Shown: piece after piece, positions 1 to 9,473 of the stretch
How positions within the stretch are numbered: the first letter of the stretch is position 1
Layout: each line of letters starts with the position of its first letter
From: Terebella lapidaria
Taxonomy: Eukaryota > Annelida > Polychaeta > Terebellida > Terebellidae
Assembly (NCBI GenBank): GCA_949152475.1
Contig: OX424566.1
Coordinates: 14,655,177-14,719,176, forward strand
Length of the DNA stretch: 64,000 nt
Reading direction: 5' to 3'
The notes under the pieces: generated by a model
Seen by the model: the letters and a program-made list of their open reading frames with translations, nothing else
What the model was told of the DNA's origin: nothing
Database searches by the model: none
Made by a program: the position numbers and the translations under genes

Positions 1-1369
1 ACCCCGTCAATGGGAGAAGTACCATGTGCAAACCTAGGGTCATTGTTTTACCACTTATTATACATGTATTATCAGCACGTCTCGATTTCGTCCTTTGTAT
101 TTATGCATTATACATGACCGTATCGCTTTTGTGAACTACTGGCAACGCACTTTAAGTACAAGTACTCAAGTAATAGCCGATGTAAAGGTATATCCAGTGA
201 ATCTTTCTCACTGAACAAATTGATTCACCTGATGCAGGTGGTTACGTCATTTTGCCATCAAGTCTCTTCATTATATTTATGTATCCAGGCCTATCTTCAG
301 ACGTGTGCGTTTAATCTTCCGTATTATGAATAAACACATGACAGCTTGGGGAGCTTTTTGAAATGTACCGTTCATTTGGTGCCTAGGAATTAGGAATCCA
401 CCTGCAACCTTAGAATATCAAGTGTCCGCCACTGCTGGTGTGTGGGCGTCCCTGTCATTTCAATAAGCATGTGTCCAATAAACCAATGTCAAATAAAAAC
501 TTAATTCAACATCTTCAATACTAGGGTGGCATTCTGGGACACAAAGCCATGCATGTATAATAGCAATAATAATTGTCAATAGTTTGATTGATTGGTTAAT
601 ATTGGTCGCAAGCTAATGTTGTGTCTCCCACGTAATGAAATCTTCAAACTGATATTTTATCCTTTTGTGCGCTGTTGCAGTAAATAGTGAATTACATAGC
701 AAATACCATCTGTTGTCTCGTACATGTATAGATATTGACCACCAAAGAATTTTAACCAGAGGCACATAAACCCATATTGTGAAATACCCTAAACTAATGG
801 TAGAAGACGTAGAATCAATACCCAGTATTAAGTATTCCGACCGAACAAAACAGGGTCCGTTATCCAATCTCATAGTCCGGGGACAGAAAGTCATATCAGG
901 CATACGAAGTGAGAGGAAACAAAAATGACAGGGAAACTCATGAACCCCCAATCAGGTGTTCCTGAAAGAGTGAGCATTTCCTGCCCCACTAGTGGCACCC
1001 ATCATAAATTCCCCAAAATTAACATGAAAAAAAGATCTAGCTGCATGGCAGCAATGGATTTGGTGTGCTTATCAACCAGATAAGGATGACGTCCATAGAA
1101 TTTCTTGAAGGCAGCTATCAGTCTTGGCAAAACAACCTTGTCGCAGCAGTTTAGAGACTAGCTGGGCACTTCGATAAACAAAGACCTCATAGTTGCAACT
1201 AGCTCTTGAATAGCGTATAAGTTGAGAAACAAACACACCATATGCTGGTGACACAGCCATTGCGGTATTATATAGAAAATGTGTGTACTTAAATTATGCA
1301 TTCAAAGGCTATATTGTTTTAAGTATGATGCCAGCTTGAGGAGCCTTTTGAAACGCACTTCCCATATGA

Positions 1370-1501
1370 ATAAATGAGCTTTATTCACGGAAGGCCTCGG
1401 GCCCATGTGCATGTACAAAATGTGCAGAATATACCCAGGCGAGATACAGTGACATTTAATAATAAAAGAGAAAATCACAAGTCATTAAGGTTTTGGCCTA
1501 A
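1370..1501 (-). mobile_element. Short insertion resembling the 3' tail of a non-LTR retrotransposon
   Basis: The paralogous site near 21,565 reads straight through, so these roughly 130 bases are an insertion in copy A. On the minus strand it ends in a GC-rich phrase (GGGCCCGAGGCCTTCCG) followed at once by TGAATAAA, which is how the 3' ends of several invertebrate LINE families look. No reverse transcriptase coding is present, so if it is a LINE it is strongly 5'-truncated. Exact ends are uncertain by a few bases. It could also be a SINE tail. Confidence 0.4.
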
Positions 1502-1873
1502 GATGTACCTAAGAATGGGAAATCCACTTGCAACCTAAGAATATCAATTCTACTTCAACCTTCTTGTGTGGACAACCTCTCGAAATTAATTGACGTGGTA
1601 ATAATCAATGGTCAATAAACACTTAATTCAAAGTCTTGAACACCAAGATGATATTGATAAGCCCAATGTGACATAAAACCCTTTTTGGATAATAGCAATT
1701 CCTACGTCAGAGGATGATAGTGCTGGTTACATAAATGTAACGATAACACTCGAGAGCACCATGACATAAACAAATGCAGTCTGGAAAGTTCACTGGGTAT
1801 GTCCTACAATGTGCATGTTCGGTGGCCATTACTTGAGTATTTGTACAGATAATGTGTGGCCAGTAGTCTACAA

Positions 1874-2659
1874 TTATACGGGAGCGTAGAAGGGCCGCCC
1901 AGGAATTTTTTTTTTAATTTCCGACTTAGTAAAACGATAATATCGACTTAGTATCTCGATAATATCGACTTAAGAGTGGATCAGGCAGAGGAAGAAGATT
2001 TATTTTTTCAAATGCCCTAGTTAGTAAGTCGATAATATCGAGTTAGTAACTCGATAATATCGAGTTAGTATCTCGATAAAATCGACTTAGTAACTCGATA
2101 ATATAGACGTAGTATCTCGACTTAAATCACAGCACATGGTGTACAGTCTGCATATGCATATACATAATGAGTAAACAAATAAACATTACTGATTTTATAT
2201 AAGGGTCAAATACTGTTAGAACTCTAATATGTAATTAATGTAATCGATATTTACATCAGAGGGGAAAGTTTTCATTTTATATATCATTTATTTCAATGTT
2301 CACACGGGGACATGTACGCCAATTGACACAGTCGTTATTGGTTACCCACGTAGTACATTATACATACATGTACACATGGGCTTACAACCCTGATATATTA
2401 AGTCGAAATTATCGAGTTACTAAGTCGATATTATCGAGTTACTAACTCGATATTATCGAGATACTAAGTCGACATTATCGAGTTACTATCTCGGGAATTT
2501 AAAAAAAAAAATCTCTTTCCTGTGCCTGTTCCATGTTTAAGTCGATATTATCGAGATACTAACTCGATATTATCGAGTCATAACTCGATATATTCGAGAT
2601 ACTAAGTCGGGAACTTAAAAAAAACAAATTTTCCTGGGTGGCCCTTCTACGCTTCCGTA
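1874..2659. mobile_element. Foldback-type DNA element with 22 bp subterminal repeats
   Basis: The ends are inverted copies of each other: a TACGGGAGCGTAGAAGGGC-like start at 1,877 and its complement ending at 2,659, each followed inward by a homopolymer T/A run. Inside each end lies a ladder of 22 bp repeats built on GATAATATCGA, in one orientation at about 1,923-2,125 and in the opposite one at about 2,398-2,615, around a unique core of some 270 bp. CTACAA flanks both sides (1,868-1,873 and 2,660-2,665), and the paralogous site near 21,918 has a single CTACAA and no insert. There is no coding capacity, so it is non-autonomous. The left end carries three extra bases (TTA) before the inverted repeat. 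Confidence 0.85.
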
Positions 2660-3342
2660 CTACAAAGACTATACTGACAATATTTTTGGCAGTAATATGT
2701 AAATACAGAGGAAATAACTGAGACGTGTTAACATGCAAATAATAGCAAAATGGCATTGTGTTTTCGCACAGCAATTTTGTCGTTAATAGGGTTTATACTC
2801 AGACTGTTATTGTACTACTCTGAACTGTTATATTCACTCAACAATACACCAACCTGTGTTGTTTTTGTTGCACATTGTTGTGTTTCAGTCCATCATTCAC
2901 TCAATTTTAAAATGACATTACTTAGATGACACACTCTATTCCTGGACCCCAGTATCTATACACTGTACCTATCTGTGCTAATTTGGACAAAGCGTGACAC
3001 GTGAATATCAATGAGCGTATTAGCATTCCCAAGCAGTGTGCTATGGGCAATGAAATCTAGGGCTTGTCCAATGTTCATAAACCGATCATTGGATGAATAC
3101 TTGGACGTATGTGGACGTGTGTCAGCTCTGTGCCCTCACAGATAAGTATTATAAGGAGAGACTTACCATCAGTATGCGTGTAATCAGTCATGGCAGTCCT
3201 GAATCATCATAACAATGTTAAATACCACTTGCTTGCAGGAACATGTCCGTGCCCGAAACATATCTAGTTAAGTGATTGTACACATTTTCAATGGTAGCTT
3301 GACATTTCTGAATACCTGCATGCATGTAACATTCAATGTGAC

Positions 3343-4195
3343 GTGTCTTTGGATAAACTATTTGGTCGGGCTTTGTTTCTATTGCAAAATGTTATATTTT
3401 ACGTTTGTTTTTGGCATCATCAAAATCTACTGTATTTGTGGTAATAGATTGATACCTACATTCGTACAACTGAGTCGGTATCACTGCTGGCGGACGTTAA
3501 ATCTGTCTCCGAGGATACCATCAACTCAGTAGCCTTCTGGCTATTGATTAGGTACTTATGTACTTGTCACATATATCTGTTCCATGGGGTTCATTTCGGA
3601 TTTCTAGAATATTTTCATAGGTTGTCGAGCAGTTGTATACTACTTCCATCAGGTTTTTACAGTAGAAACAACTACATTTAACACACTACCTGCCCCTGAT
3701 GATGCCAGTGTGTCTTTGGATAAACTATTTGGTCGGGCTTCGTTTCTATTGCAAAATGTTATATTTTACGTTTGTTTTTGGCATCACCAAAATCTACTGT
3801 ATTTGTGGTAATAGATTGATACCTACATTCATACCACTGAGTCGGTATCACTGCTCGTGGACGTTAAATCTGTCCCCGAGGATACCATCAACTCAGTAGC
3901 CTTCTTGCTCTTGATTAGGTACTTATGTACTTGTCATATATCTGTTCCATGGGGTTTATTTCGGATTTCTAAAATATTTTCATAGGTTGTTGGGCAGTTG
4001 TATGCTAATTCCATCAGGTGTACAGTAGAAACAACTACATTTAACACACTGTCTGCCCCTGATGACGCCAGTGTGTCTTTGGATAAACTAGTTGGTCGGG
4101 CTTTGCTTCTATTGCAAAATGTCATATTTTACGTTAGTTTTTGGCATCATCAAAATCTACTGTATTTGTGGTAATAGATTGATACCTACATACAC
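3343..4195 (+). repeat. Tandem repeat, about 365 bp x 2.3 copies
   Basis: The phrase GTGTCTTTGGATAAACTA starts copies at 3,343, 3,710 and 4,073, giving periods of 367 and 363 bp; the third copy is partial. The array is present at the matching place in copy C (33,948-34,775) but missing from copy B, where the flanks join near 22,760. Single copies in reverse orientation lie at 60,888-61,005 and 61,713-62,003, so the unit also moves or is copied on its own. Short ORFs run through each copy in step with the repeat, but I find no sign that they are coding. Confidence 0.85.
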
Positions 4196-4438
4196 ACCAT
4201 AACATAACATACTATTTGGGAAACATTATCTCCTGAAGTTTCGACTGCTGAAAGCTGTTTTTGACCATGAACATTTCATAGTGATATTTGTTAATATTTT
4301 CTTCTGAAAATACCACTTGACGACATCAATCTATCCAGGGCGCTTTGCTGGTCTGATGCAATTATCTTGTTCATCAATATGCGACTCTTCAACAAGGGAA
4401 TCTGCCTGACGCGAGTCCTGTCAGGCAGTGCATTTCCG

Positions 4439-4954
4439 TCAACCTTGAACATTGAAGTATGGTTGTTTCATGGGTGTTATGTTTCTTGTATTCCTTTCCA
4501 CTATATCGATATCTACCCCTTGTGAATGCCCGTTGCCCTTTGAGTCCATTCCATGTAACTGGACCTCCAGAAACGACCTCCTTAGAAATCGATGTGAAAA
4601 TTGAATCAGGTCGAGAAATTTCCTGTGGAAAACAACTCCTATTAGTATACATTGTAGTAAAACAACAAAGAGCGAACATAGACAAAAACTAGCACATATA
4701 ACATATAAAGGACAGGGGGAAAACTTGGTGTGGAACGAGGCTCTGGTGGTAAAGGATTGTATCGTCATCGATGATGACATGTCCGAGTATGGCGACAGTT
4801 TATTGGACAATAGTGAACTTATATCCGTACAGCGTGATGAACAGCTTGGTCCATACAGCGTAGGGAAAGAGTTATCCCACTGAATTGGTTCCATACAAAA
4901 AAGGGTTGTGGAGAATGTACAGGGTTTGTTAGTTTGACAGGGGTTGATGGACAT
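4439..4954 (-). CDS. Candidate terminal coding segment of an unnamed single-pass membrane protein
   Basis: This minus-strand frame is open for 171 codons in otherwise stop-rich DNA. Residues about 83-109 form a strongly hydrophobic stretch (nt 4,628-4,708) followed by the basic group H-R-K-F, as expected for a membrane span and stop-transfer. The tail carries V-D-I-D-I-V-E-R-N-T-R-N (residues 147-158) and ends at a stop. The hydrophobic segment stays in frame in copies at 16,044-16,256, 23,207-23,560 and 35,031-35,290. The tail motif recurs in frame at 35 kb and in the much more diverged copies near 27.3 kb and 53.5 kb. No ATG is needed if this is an internal or last exon. The 53-codon plus-strand frame at 4,722-4,883 shares the same third positions, so codon-position statistics alone cannot choose the strand; the membrane span and tail motif favour minus. 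No family recognised. Confidence 0.45.
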   Translation of the reverse strand: MSINPCQTNKPCTFSTTLFCMEPIQWDNSFPTLYGPSCSSRCTDISSLLSNKLSPYSDMSSSMTIQSFTTRASFHTKFSPCPLYVICASFCLCSLFVVLLQCILIGVVFHRKFLDLIQFSHRFLRRSFLEVQLHGMDSKGNGHSQGVDIDIVERNTRNITPMKQPYFNVQG

Positions 4955-6331
4955 TCGCTAGTTAGTGTGAGGAAAATAGTATCGGTACTCATGAAATTAC
5001 TGTATTAAGTGAATCGTGTTGTGTGATAGTCAATAACTTAATTTGATTCGATTGTCATAGCGTAACTACTGATACCATGATTTCGGCATATATAGGGTAT
5101 ATGTCTGTGTCGTGCTTATATTCAATCAAGCTCAATTGTCGGCTATACTGCACATTGCATGTCGCACATTGAGAGTTGCAGTTTTCATAAATACAATGTT
5201 CGAGTAACTTTTATGATCAGTTAATATATATGTTACTCATCATTTCTGTTAACTATTTCTGTATACTGTGTGATCTACACCATGAACAAAGTATTGTTTT
5301 GCTAACACAATGGCCGAAAATGGGAGTCAGTCATTTGGTACCGTAAGGAATTCACTTGCTTTTATACCCATTTCTGGGGTAATCAGGGGAAATCATTGGT
5401 ACTGACCATATTTTGTCACCTCACATGTCAGCACTGGTCAGCTGTTATGTACATTCATTGTTTTTGTCCATGCCTGACTAACACATGAGTATTTCAAAAT
5501 ATAAGTTTACTCCATTTGTTTTATCTACATGCAATGCTTTTTATCTCTTGGTGAAGTACTCAATTGCCACAAACAAGGAATATCCTATTTATATTCCGTT
5601 ATTTATATACAACAAAAACCTGAGTATCATACAATACAGTCCTTTACTATAGTAGATCTACATGTACAACGATGATACCCAGGATGTATTCAAATAGAAG
5701 AGTAGAACGGTGTACCACCCTAATGATTGAACAAGCAGAAAACAAGATATGATAACCATCTTTCAAAATACAGTATTGACTTTTTAGTTGTATTCTCATG
5801 TTTGATGTTCATGCCTTTCCTTGCACTATACGGGAATTAAACCCCGTCTAAAAATTGACTGTCTCATATATCAAACGTGTGTTCCCTGGACTCCCTGAAT
5901 ATCGCCTATATATGGATTGTTTCAAATATCAAATATGAACTCTTCCTGAACACTGTATATATTGACCGTCACATTTATCAAATAGACGCTCCCTGGACTT
6001 TATTGATACTTTCGGCTATGGGAGATATGTCTGCCTCTTGTCAACATACAGCAATGCACATCAATCAAATCAACCACTAGTGGGAAGTGGACATTTATGT
6101 CACACGTTAGTTGATAACTCATGTGACGACGGGCTGTCAAGTGATACAGATCCACTAAGATTGTGGAAGAAGCATGAGGAAAATCAATTCTTAGAATAAT
6201 TATCTCTTATGTGAATGCGCGTACCCATGTCATATGATTGGCGGCGTTCCTGGGCTTAAATGAACTTGAGAATGGCAAGGATTTATCCACAGGCGTTGTT
6301 CTACATTCTAGGAAGTCTTCCATTGAAATAT

Positions 6332-6529
6332 TTACTGAATAAATTTTGCACAAAATAAATTTGCAGTTTCATTGCTATAACACTTCACTGTGCAACTCGT
6401 GCATGCAGTTTGTGATGACAAGTCAAGTGTAACGAACAATCGCTCCAATCCCACAACACACACTGATGATGTCAATAAGTTTTCTTTGATGTGCTTTCCA
6501 ATTTGATTTAGTGGTAATGTGAGGAACAT
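6332..6529 (-). other. Minus-strand open segment with K-C-Y ... N-L-F-C-A-K motif
   Basis: On the minus strand this segment reads through about 65 codons with T-V-K-C-Y near the end and N-L-F-C-A-K just after. The same residues in the same frame are seen near 24,960 and 36,670 (close copies), and with changes near 29,570, 40,740, 46,080 and 19,420, where K-C-Y is kept while neighbours vary. It lies between the segment at 6,672-6,926 and the membrane-span segment on the minus strand. It could be an exon remnant or simply conserved repeat DNA; I lean weakly to exon remnant. Confidence 0.25.
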
Positions 6530-6671
6530 ACTCGACTTGTCACGATGGATTTGACGACATTGACTCCCGCATGCGATTTATTGAACAGGATCTTCAAAGT
6601 CTAGGCACTCAAAATCTAGGCACATACACCACTCAACTGCATCACTAGCTTGTTAGAATGACAGATTTCCA

Positions 6672-6926
6672 TTACTCTCCCGAAATGTCGGTTGCATTGT
6701 CCTCAGCATCTCTACATCTGCTGAAGCAGATGTTTAAATGTAGAAGATTGCTAAACTCAGCACGATGTGTGACTTGAGTATGCCAGAAATGCATCCAGTG
6801 CTGTGTTCCGAGTAGGTTATGGATATGGACAAATGTAGCTTCGCCTGGAGCAGCTTTAATGGACGGTTGGATCACTCGAGTGCCATACTTGGGACAGAAA
6901 ATGGTCACTCCTTTCATAACACCAGA
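6672..6926 (-). CDS. Candidate coding segment upstream of the membrane exon (minus strand)
   Basis: Reading from 6,926 downwards, the frame begins S-G-V-M-K-G-V-T-I-F-C-P, then G-T-R, and continues through H-I-H-N-L-L, Q-H-W-M-H and N-L-L-H-L-N-I to a stop at 6,672. Close copies lie at 25,279-25,500 and 36,995-37,230. In the diverged copy near 48,700-48,830 the frame keeps H-I-H-N-L, Q-H-W-M-H and Y-R-A, with an in-frame 6-base length change and roughly twice as many differences at third positions as at first or second ones. A related S-G-V-P-E-R-V-S-I-S-C-P opening stands on the plus strand at about 955-1,010, 21,150 and 55,980. I do not recognise a domain; the C-P-x-x-G-T part could be a metal-binding knuckle or an Ig-like strand. 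Confidence 0.35.
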   Translation of the reverse strand, partial: SGVMKGVTIFCPKYGTRVIQPSIKAAPGEATFVHIHNLLGTQHWMHFWHTQVTHRAEFSNLLHLNICFSRCRDAEDNATDISGE

Positions 6927-7815
6927 ATGTTTTGTTCGATTTTGTTCCTCTTTGGCCTACATTGATTTAATTGATCAATTTATTCTCAAGGTATATTATC
7001 CCAGTATTAAAGGTTGAAGTGGTGTTTGGCGTAATAGTCGATATCATAAGCCCCCATAATAGAGGAGTAAATTTAGCAAGATAATGTGACTACTGATTCT
7101 GGAATGAAAACTAATTGAGCTCATGATAATGCATTGCTGAAACACAACTTGGCTGTCACTGAACATATCCAAAAAACAAAAATTTATTTATAACCATTTT
7201 GTTGATTGATCATAATTAGATAGTTATCAGAAAGGTGATTTGCCACAAAGTCTCCCACCTGAGTTGGCCTCTAAACATATAATTGATTATCCAATCTTTC
7301 ACTGTTAAGCGTTATCAGCCCACCAGTTGGTGGGCTTCACGTTGCACTTTGATTAAAATTGTGGGCACAAAAAACATAATGTGTAATAAATGTGCTATTC
7401 ATGTCGCATAATAATGTGTAATTATACAGAAAATCAGCTCAACCTGATGACCAGACCTGTAGAACTTTGAATACTCAAACAACAATGATATGCAATGTAC
7501 ATAAGACACTTGCAAAATACGAATCAATGTAATTTACCGCATTCAAACATAAGAAAAAGAATGATGTATGATGGATATACAAATCTCAGTGTCAAGCTGA
7601 GTTTCACTCTCGTTTCTCTTCTCCAATCACAGGGGCAGACTCTCCGTGCGGGACGCACTCGACTACATCAAATTCAACACAAGTCTATATCAGCTTACCA
7701 GTGATGTGTGTTCCTCCCATTTCTAAAGGTAGGATTATTATCTGCTCAGTACATTACCAACGCAACAAAATCTGTGTTCATTGTAGCATTTCATTTTACA
7801 AATATCAGAATTCCA

Positions 7816-7848
7816 TTACATGGAATTACATGGAATTACATGGAATTG
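7816..7848 (+). repeat. Short tandem repeat, 10 bp x 3
   Basis: Three head-to-tail copies of TTACATGGAA are seen here. The other array copies (near 26,515 and 38,215) have one or no copy, so this is a local slippage event. Confidence 0.8.
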
Positions 7849-8675
7849 CATTATTCAAGATAAAATCTTGGAGGACACTCAATTCCTAGACCAAGATGGG
7901 CATACAACTATATTTTGGTGTGCATATTATGCACACATCTGCTCTAATTTGGAAAATAACCTGACAAGTGATAATCACTGACTTGTTGGGATTCCCGGCC
8001 AGTGTGTTATGGGTAATAAAATCATGATCATTATTCAAAATCATTGTTCATATATGTTAATAATTGAAAGGAGGCATTTTAGATACATGATGGACGTGTA
8101 TCGTTCCTGTGAAGCACAAGAACTCTGTTCGCTGCTGACAAATACATAAACTATCAGGAGAGTATTAGCGCTCATATTTGAACAAATCGTCCCTGTGACA
8201 AACATATCTAGATGTCTGATTGTAACGGATTGGGGCACGCATCTTCAATGACAGCGTGTTGCGTCCCTTGAACATGCCTAGGATGTCCACAATGTTTGTG
8301 CCATCGCAGTGCTTCCCCATCTTTTGGAAAAAACACTCGACAAACTATGTTACTCTCAGTGAGCTTATCAGAATTCACAAACACTGTGCTATGGGCAATG
8401 AAATCCGCAGCTTGGGTAATGTTCAAATGGTGATCAGTGAAGGGGGCATTGTAAATACATGGAGGTGTGTCGTTATAATGGATCACAATAGCTCTGTTCC
8501 TCAAAGATAAGCACTAAAATGTGGATGTTATGCCAGTATGCTAGCAAATCATAATCATGACAGTGTTAAATCACTGTCATGGACATATGCTAGTGTAACA
8601 AAACCATGCAACTGCCGCGCTGAAACGTTCGTTAGGAACGGTCACGTGATCTACAAAGTCCACTGGCGGGAGACA

Positions 8676-8779
8676 CCGTTCGCGGAAGAACCGTTCGCGG
8701 AAACATCATTAGCGGAAGCATCATTCGCGGAAGCACCGTTCGCGGAAGAGGAGCCTTCGCGGAAGAACCGTTCGCGGAC
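8676..8779 (+). promoter_or_regulatory. 15 bp tandem array of TTCGCGGAA in LTR U3
   Basis: TTCGCGGAA starts at 8,679, 8,694, 8,724, 8,739 and 8,756, with variants at 8,709 (TTAGCGGAA) and 8,771 (TTCGCGGAC). The spacing is 15, 15, 15, 15, 17 and 15 bp, and another exact copy lies at 8,818. Each core is an imperfect dyad, TTC-N3-GAA, the known consensus of STAT-type (GAS) sites. The array ends about 75 bp upstream of the TATAAG box. The 3' LTR keeps the array at 14,830-14,930, with one unit mutated at 14,907. Function as an enhancer is inference. Confidence 0.7.
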
Positions 8780-8854
8780 GCTGTCTTCACCACGTGGAGA
8801 AGAGTGCGGAAGATACGTTCGCGGAAGAAGATGCGCGCGCAGCCACCCTGGCCA

Positions 8855-8880
8855 TATAAGGGAGAGCGGACGGCCGCTCT
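8855..8880 (+). promoter_or_regulatory. Putative LTR TATA box and adjoining hairpin
   Basis: TATAAG at 8,855-8,860 follows CCTGGCCA and is followed by AGAGCGG (8,863-8,869), loop ACGG, CCGCTCT (8,874-8,880), a perfect 7 bp stem. Transcription would be expected to start about 25-30 bp after the TATA box, just beyond the hairpin. The 3' LTR has a better match, TATATAAG at 15,004-15,011. The alternative TATATAAAT at 9,202-9,210 cannot be excluded. Confidence 0.5.
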
Positions 8881-9412
8881 GAGAGCACTGCAACAGCGAC
8901 ATCGACCGTGGGGAGATCGTCACAGCCAAGGGACTCGACGAACTCCGTGCGGACGACTCCTTCTTCAGGGCCTTAGAGTCAACCGGGATTAGACCGACTA
9001 CTTGGAGAAACCATTCGACTAAACGGGACGGGAAACTTCAACGGGAAGGGACAGAGAGACGCCGCCGGCTAAGAACTCTTTTTAGTTGTGCCCTCGTGCA
9101 CTATTTATTTTTGAAATGTGATCATACAGTGCTCCATGTCTGAACTTCATATCTGTACGTCACGTGGGTGACCAGCCATACAATTGTAAGTTGATTTGAT
9201 GTATATAAATCTTCAATTTATTTGCATCTGAGTTGCTTCTTGCCTAAGTGAAGCCGGTGAGCTACTGAGTGATGATACACCAGCGTTGGGGAACGCCAGA
9301 TTAGTGACGGCTCTCGAATCACAACGAGCGGGAGTTACAAAAGTCTATACGATCAGAGAAACCAGGTTTTTTGGGCCACACCGAAAACAAGTCCTTACTA
9401 AACGTCACAACT

Positions 9413-9430
9413 TGGCGCACGTGACCAGGA
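9413..9430 (+). other. Primer binding site of the retrotransposon
   Basis: TGGCGCACGTGACCAGGA begins three bases after the LTR end. A TGG start at this distance is the standard form of a tRNA 3'-end primer site. I cannot say which tRNA it matches. Confidence 0.6.
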
Positions 9431-9473
9431 TCCCCGAGGGTCTACTGCCAGGGAACGAACCTCAGCATCACTC

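Larger units (their letters stand above)
1..8593. repeat. Array block, copy A (oldest of three large copies)
   Basis: This stretch matches 20,186-26,700 and 32,300-38,600 along most of its length, with base substitutions and indels throughout. Landmarks are the same phrases at about 380, 1,105, 1,505, 3,040, 4,350, 5,450, 6,280, 6,835 and 7,590, found again in the same order near 20,545, 21,310, 21,570, 22,305, 22,930, 24,060, 24,880, 25,435 and 26,270. Within it, part of the unit recurs near 8,370 (compare 3,040), so the basic unit is about 5.3 kb here. It ends where the LTR retrotransposon is inserted, and the same unit resumes at 15,558. Apart from the minus-strand segments listed separately, I see no gene. 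Confidence 0.85.
8594..9409 (+). repeat. 5' LTR (816 bp)
   Basis: Paired with 14,745-15,557. It contains, in order, a CACGTG box (8,643-8,648), the 15 bp TTCGCGGAA array, a second CACGTG (8,791-8,796), a TATAAG box (8,855-8,860), a GC-rich transcribed-looking part, a third CACGTG (9,162-9,167) and a second TATA-like sequence, TATATAAAT (9,202-9,210). I see no clear AATAAA signal, so the R/U5 border cannot be placed. Confidence 0.95.

Noticed and set aside
613-951. 112-codon minus-strand ORF, shortened copy at 20,826-21,119
   Set aside because: The second copy is frameshifted and no diverged copy keeps the frame; no motif recognised.
4722-4883. Plus-strand 53-codon frame (N-L-V-W-N-E-A-L ... 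G-K-E-L-S-H, stop) conserved in 23,325-23,489
   Set aside because: It looks coding, but its third positions coincide with those of the minus-strand frame, so the pattern supports either strand. The membrane span and tail motif on the minus strand explain more copies, and copy C has a frame-breaking deletion here.
8863-8880. Rho-independent terminator in the LTR
   Set aside because: The perfect stem has no T-run after it and the context is a eukaryotic LTR promoter.
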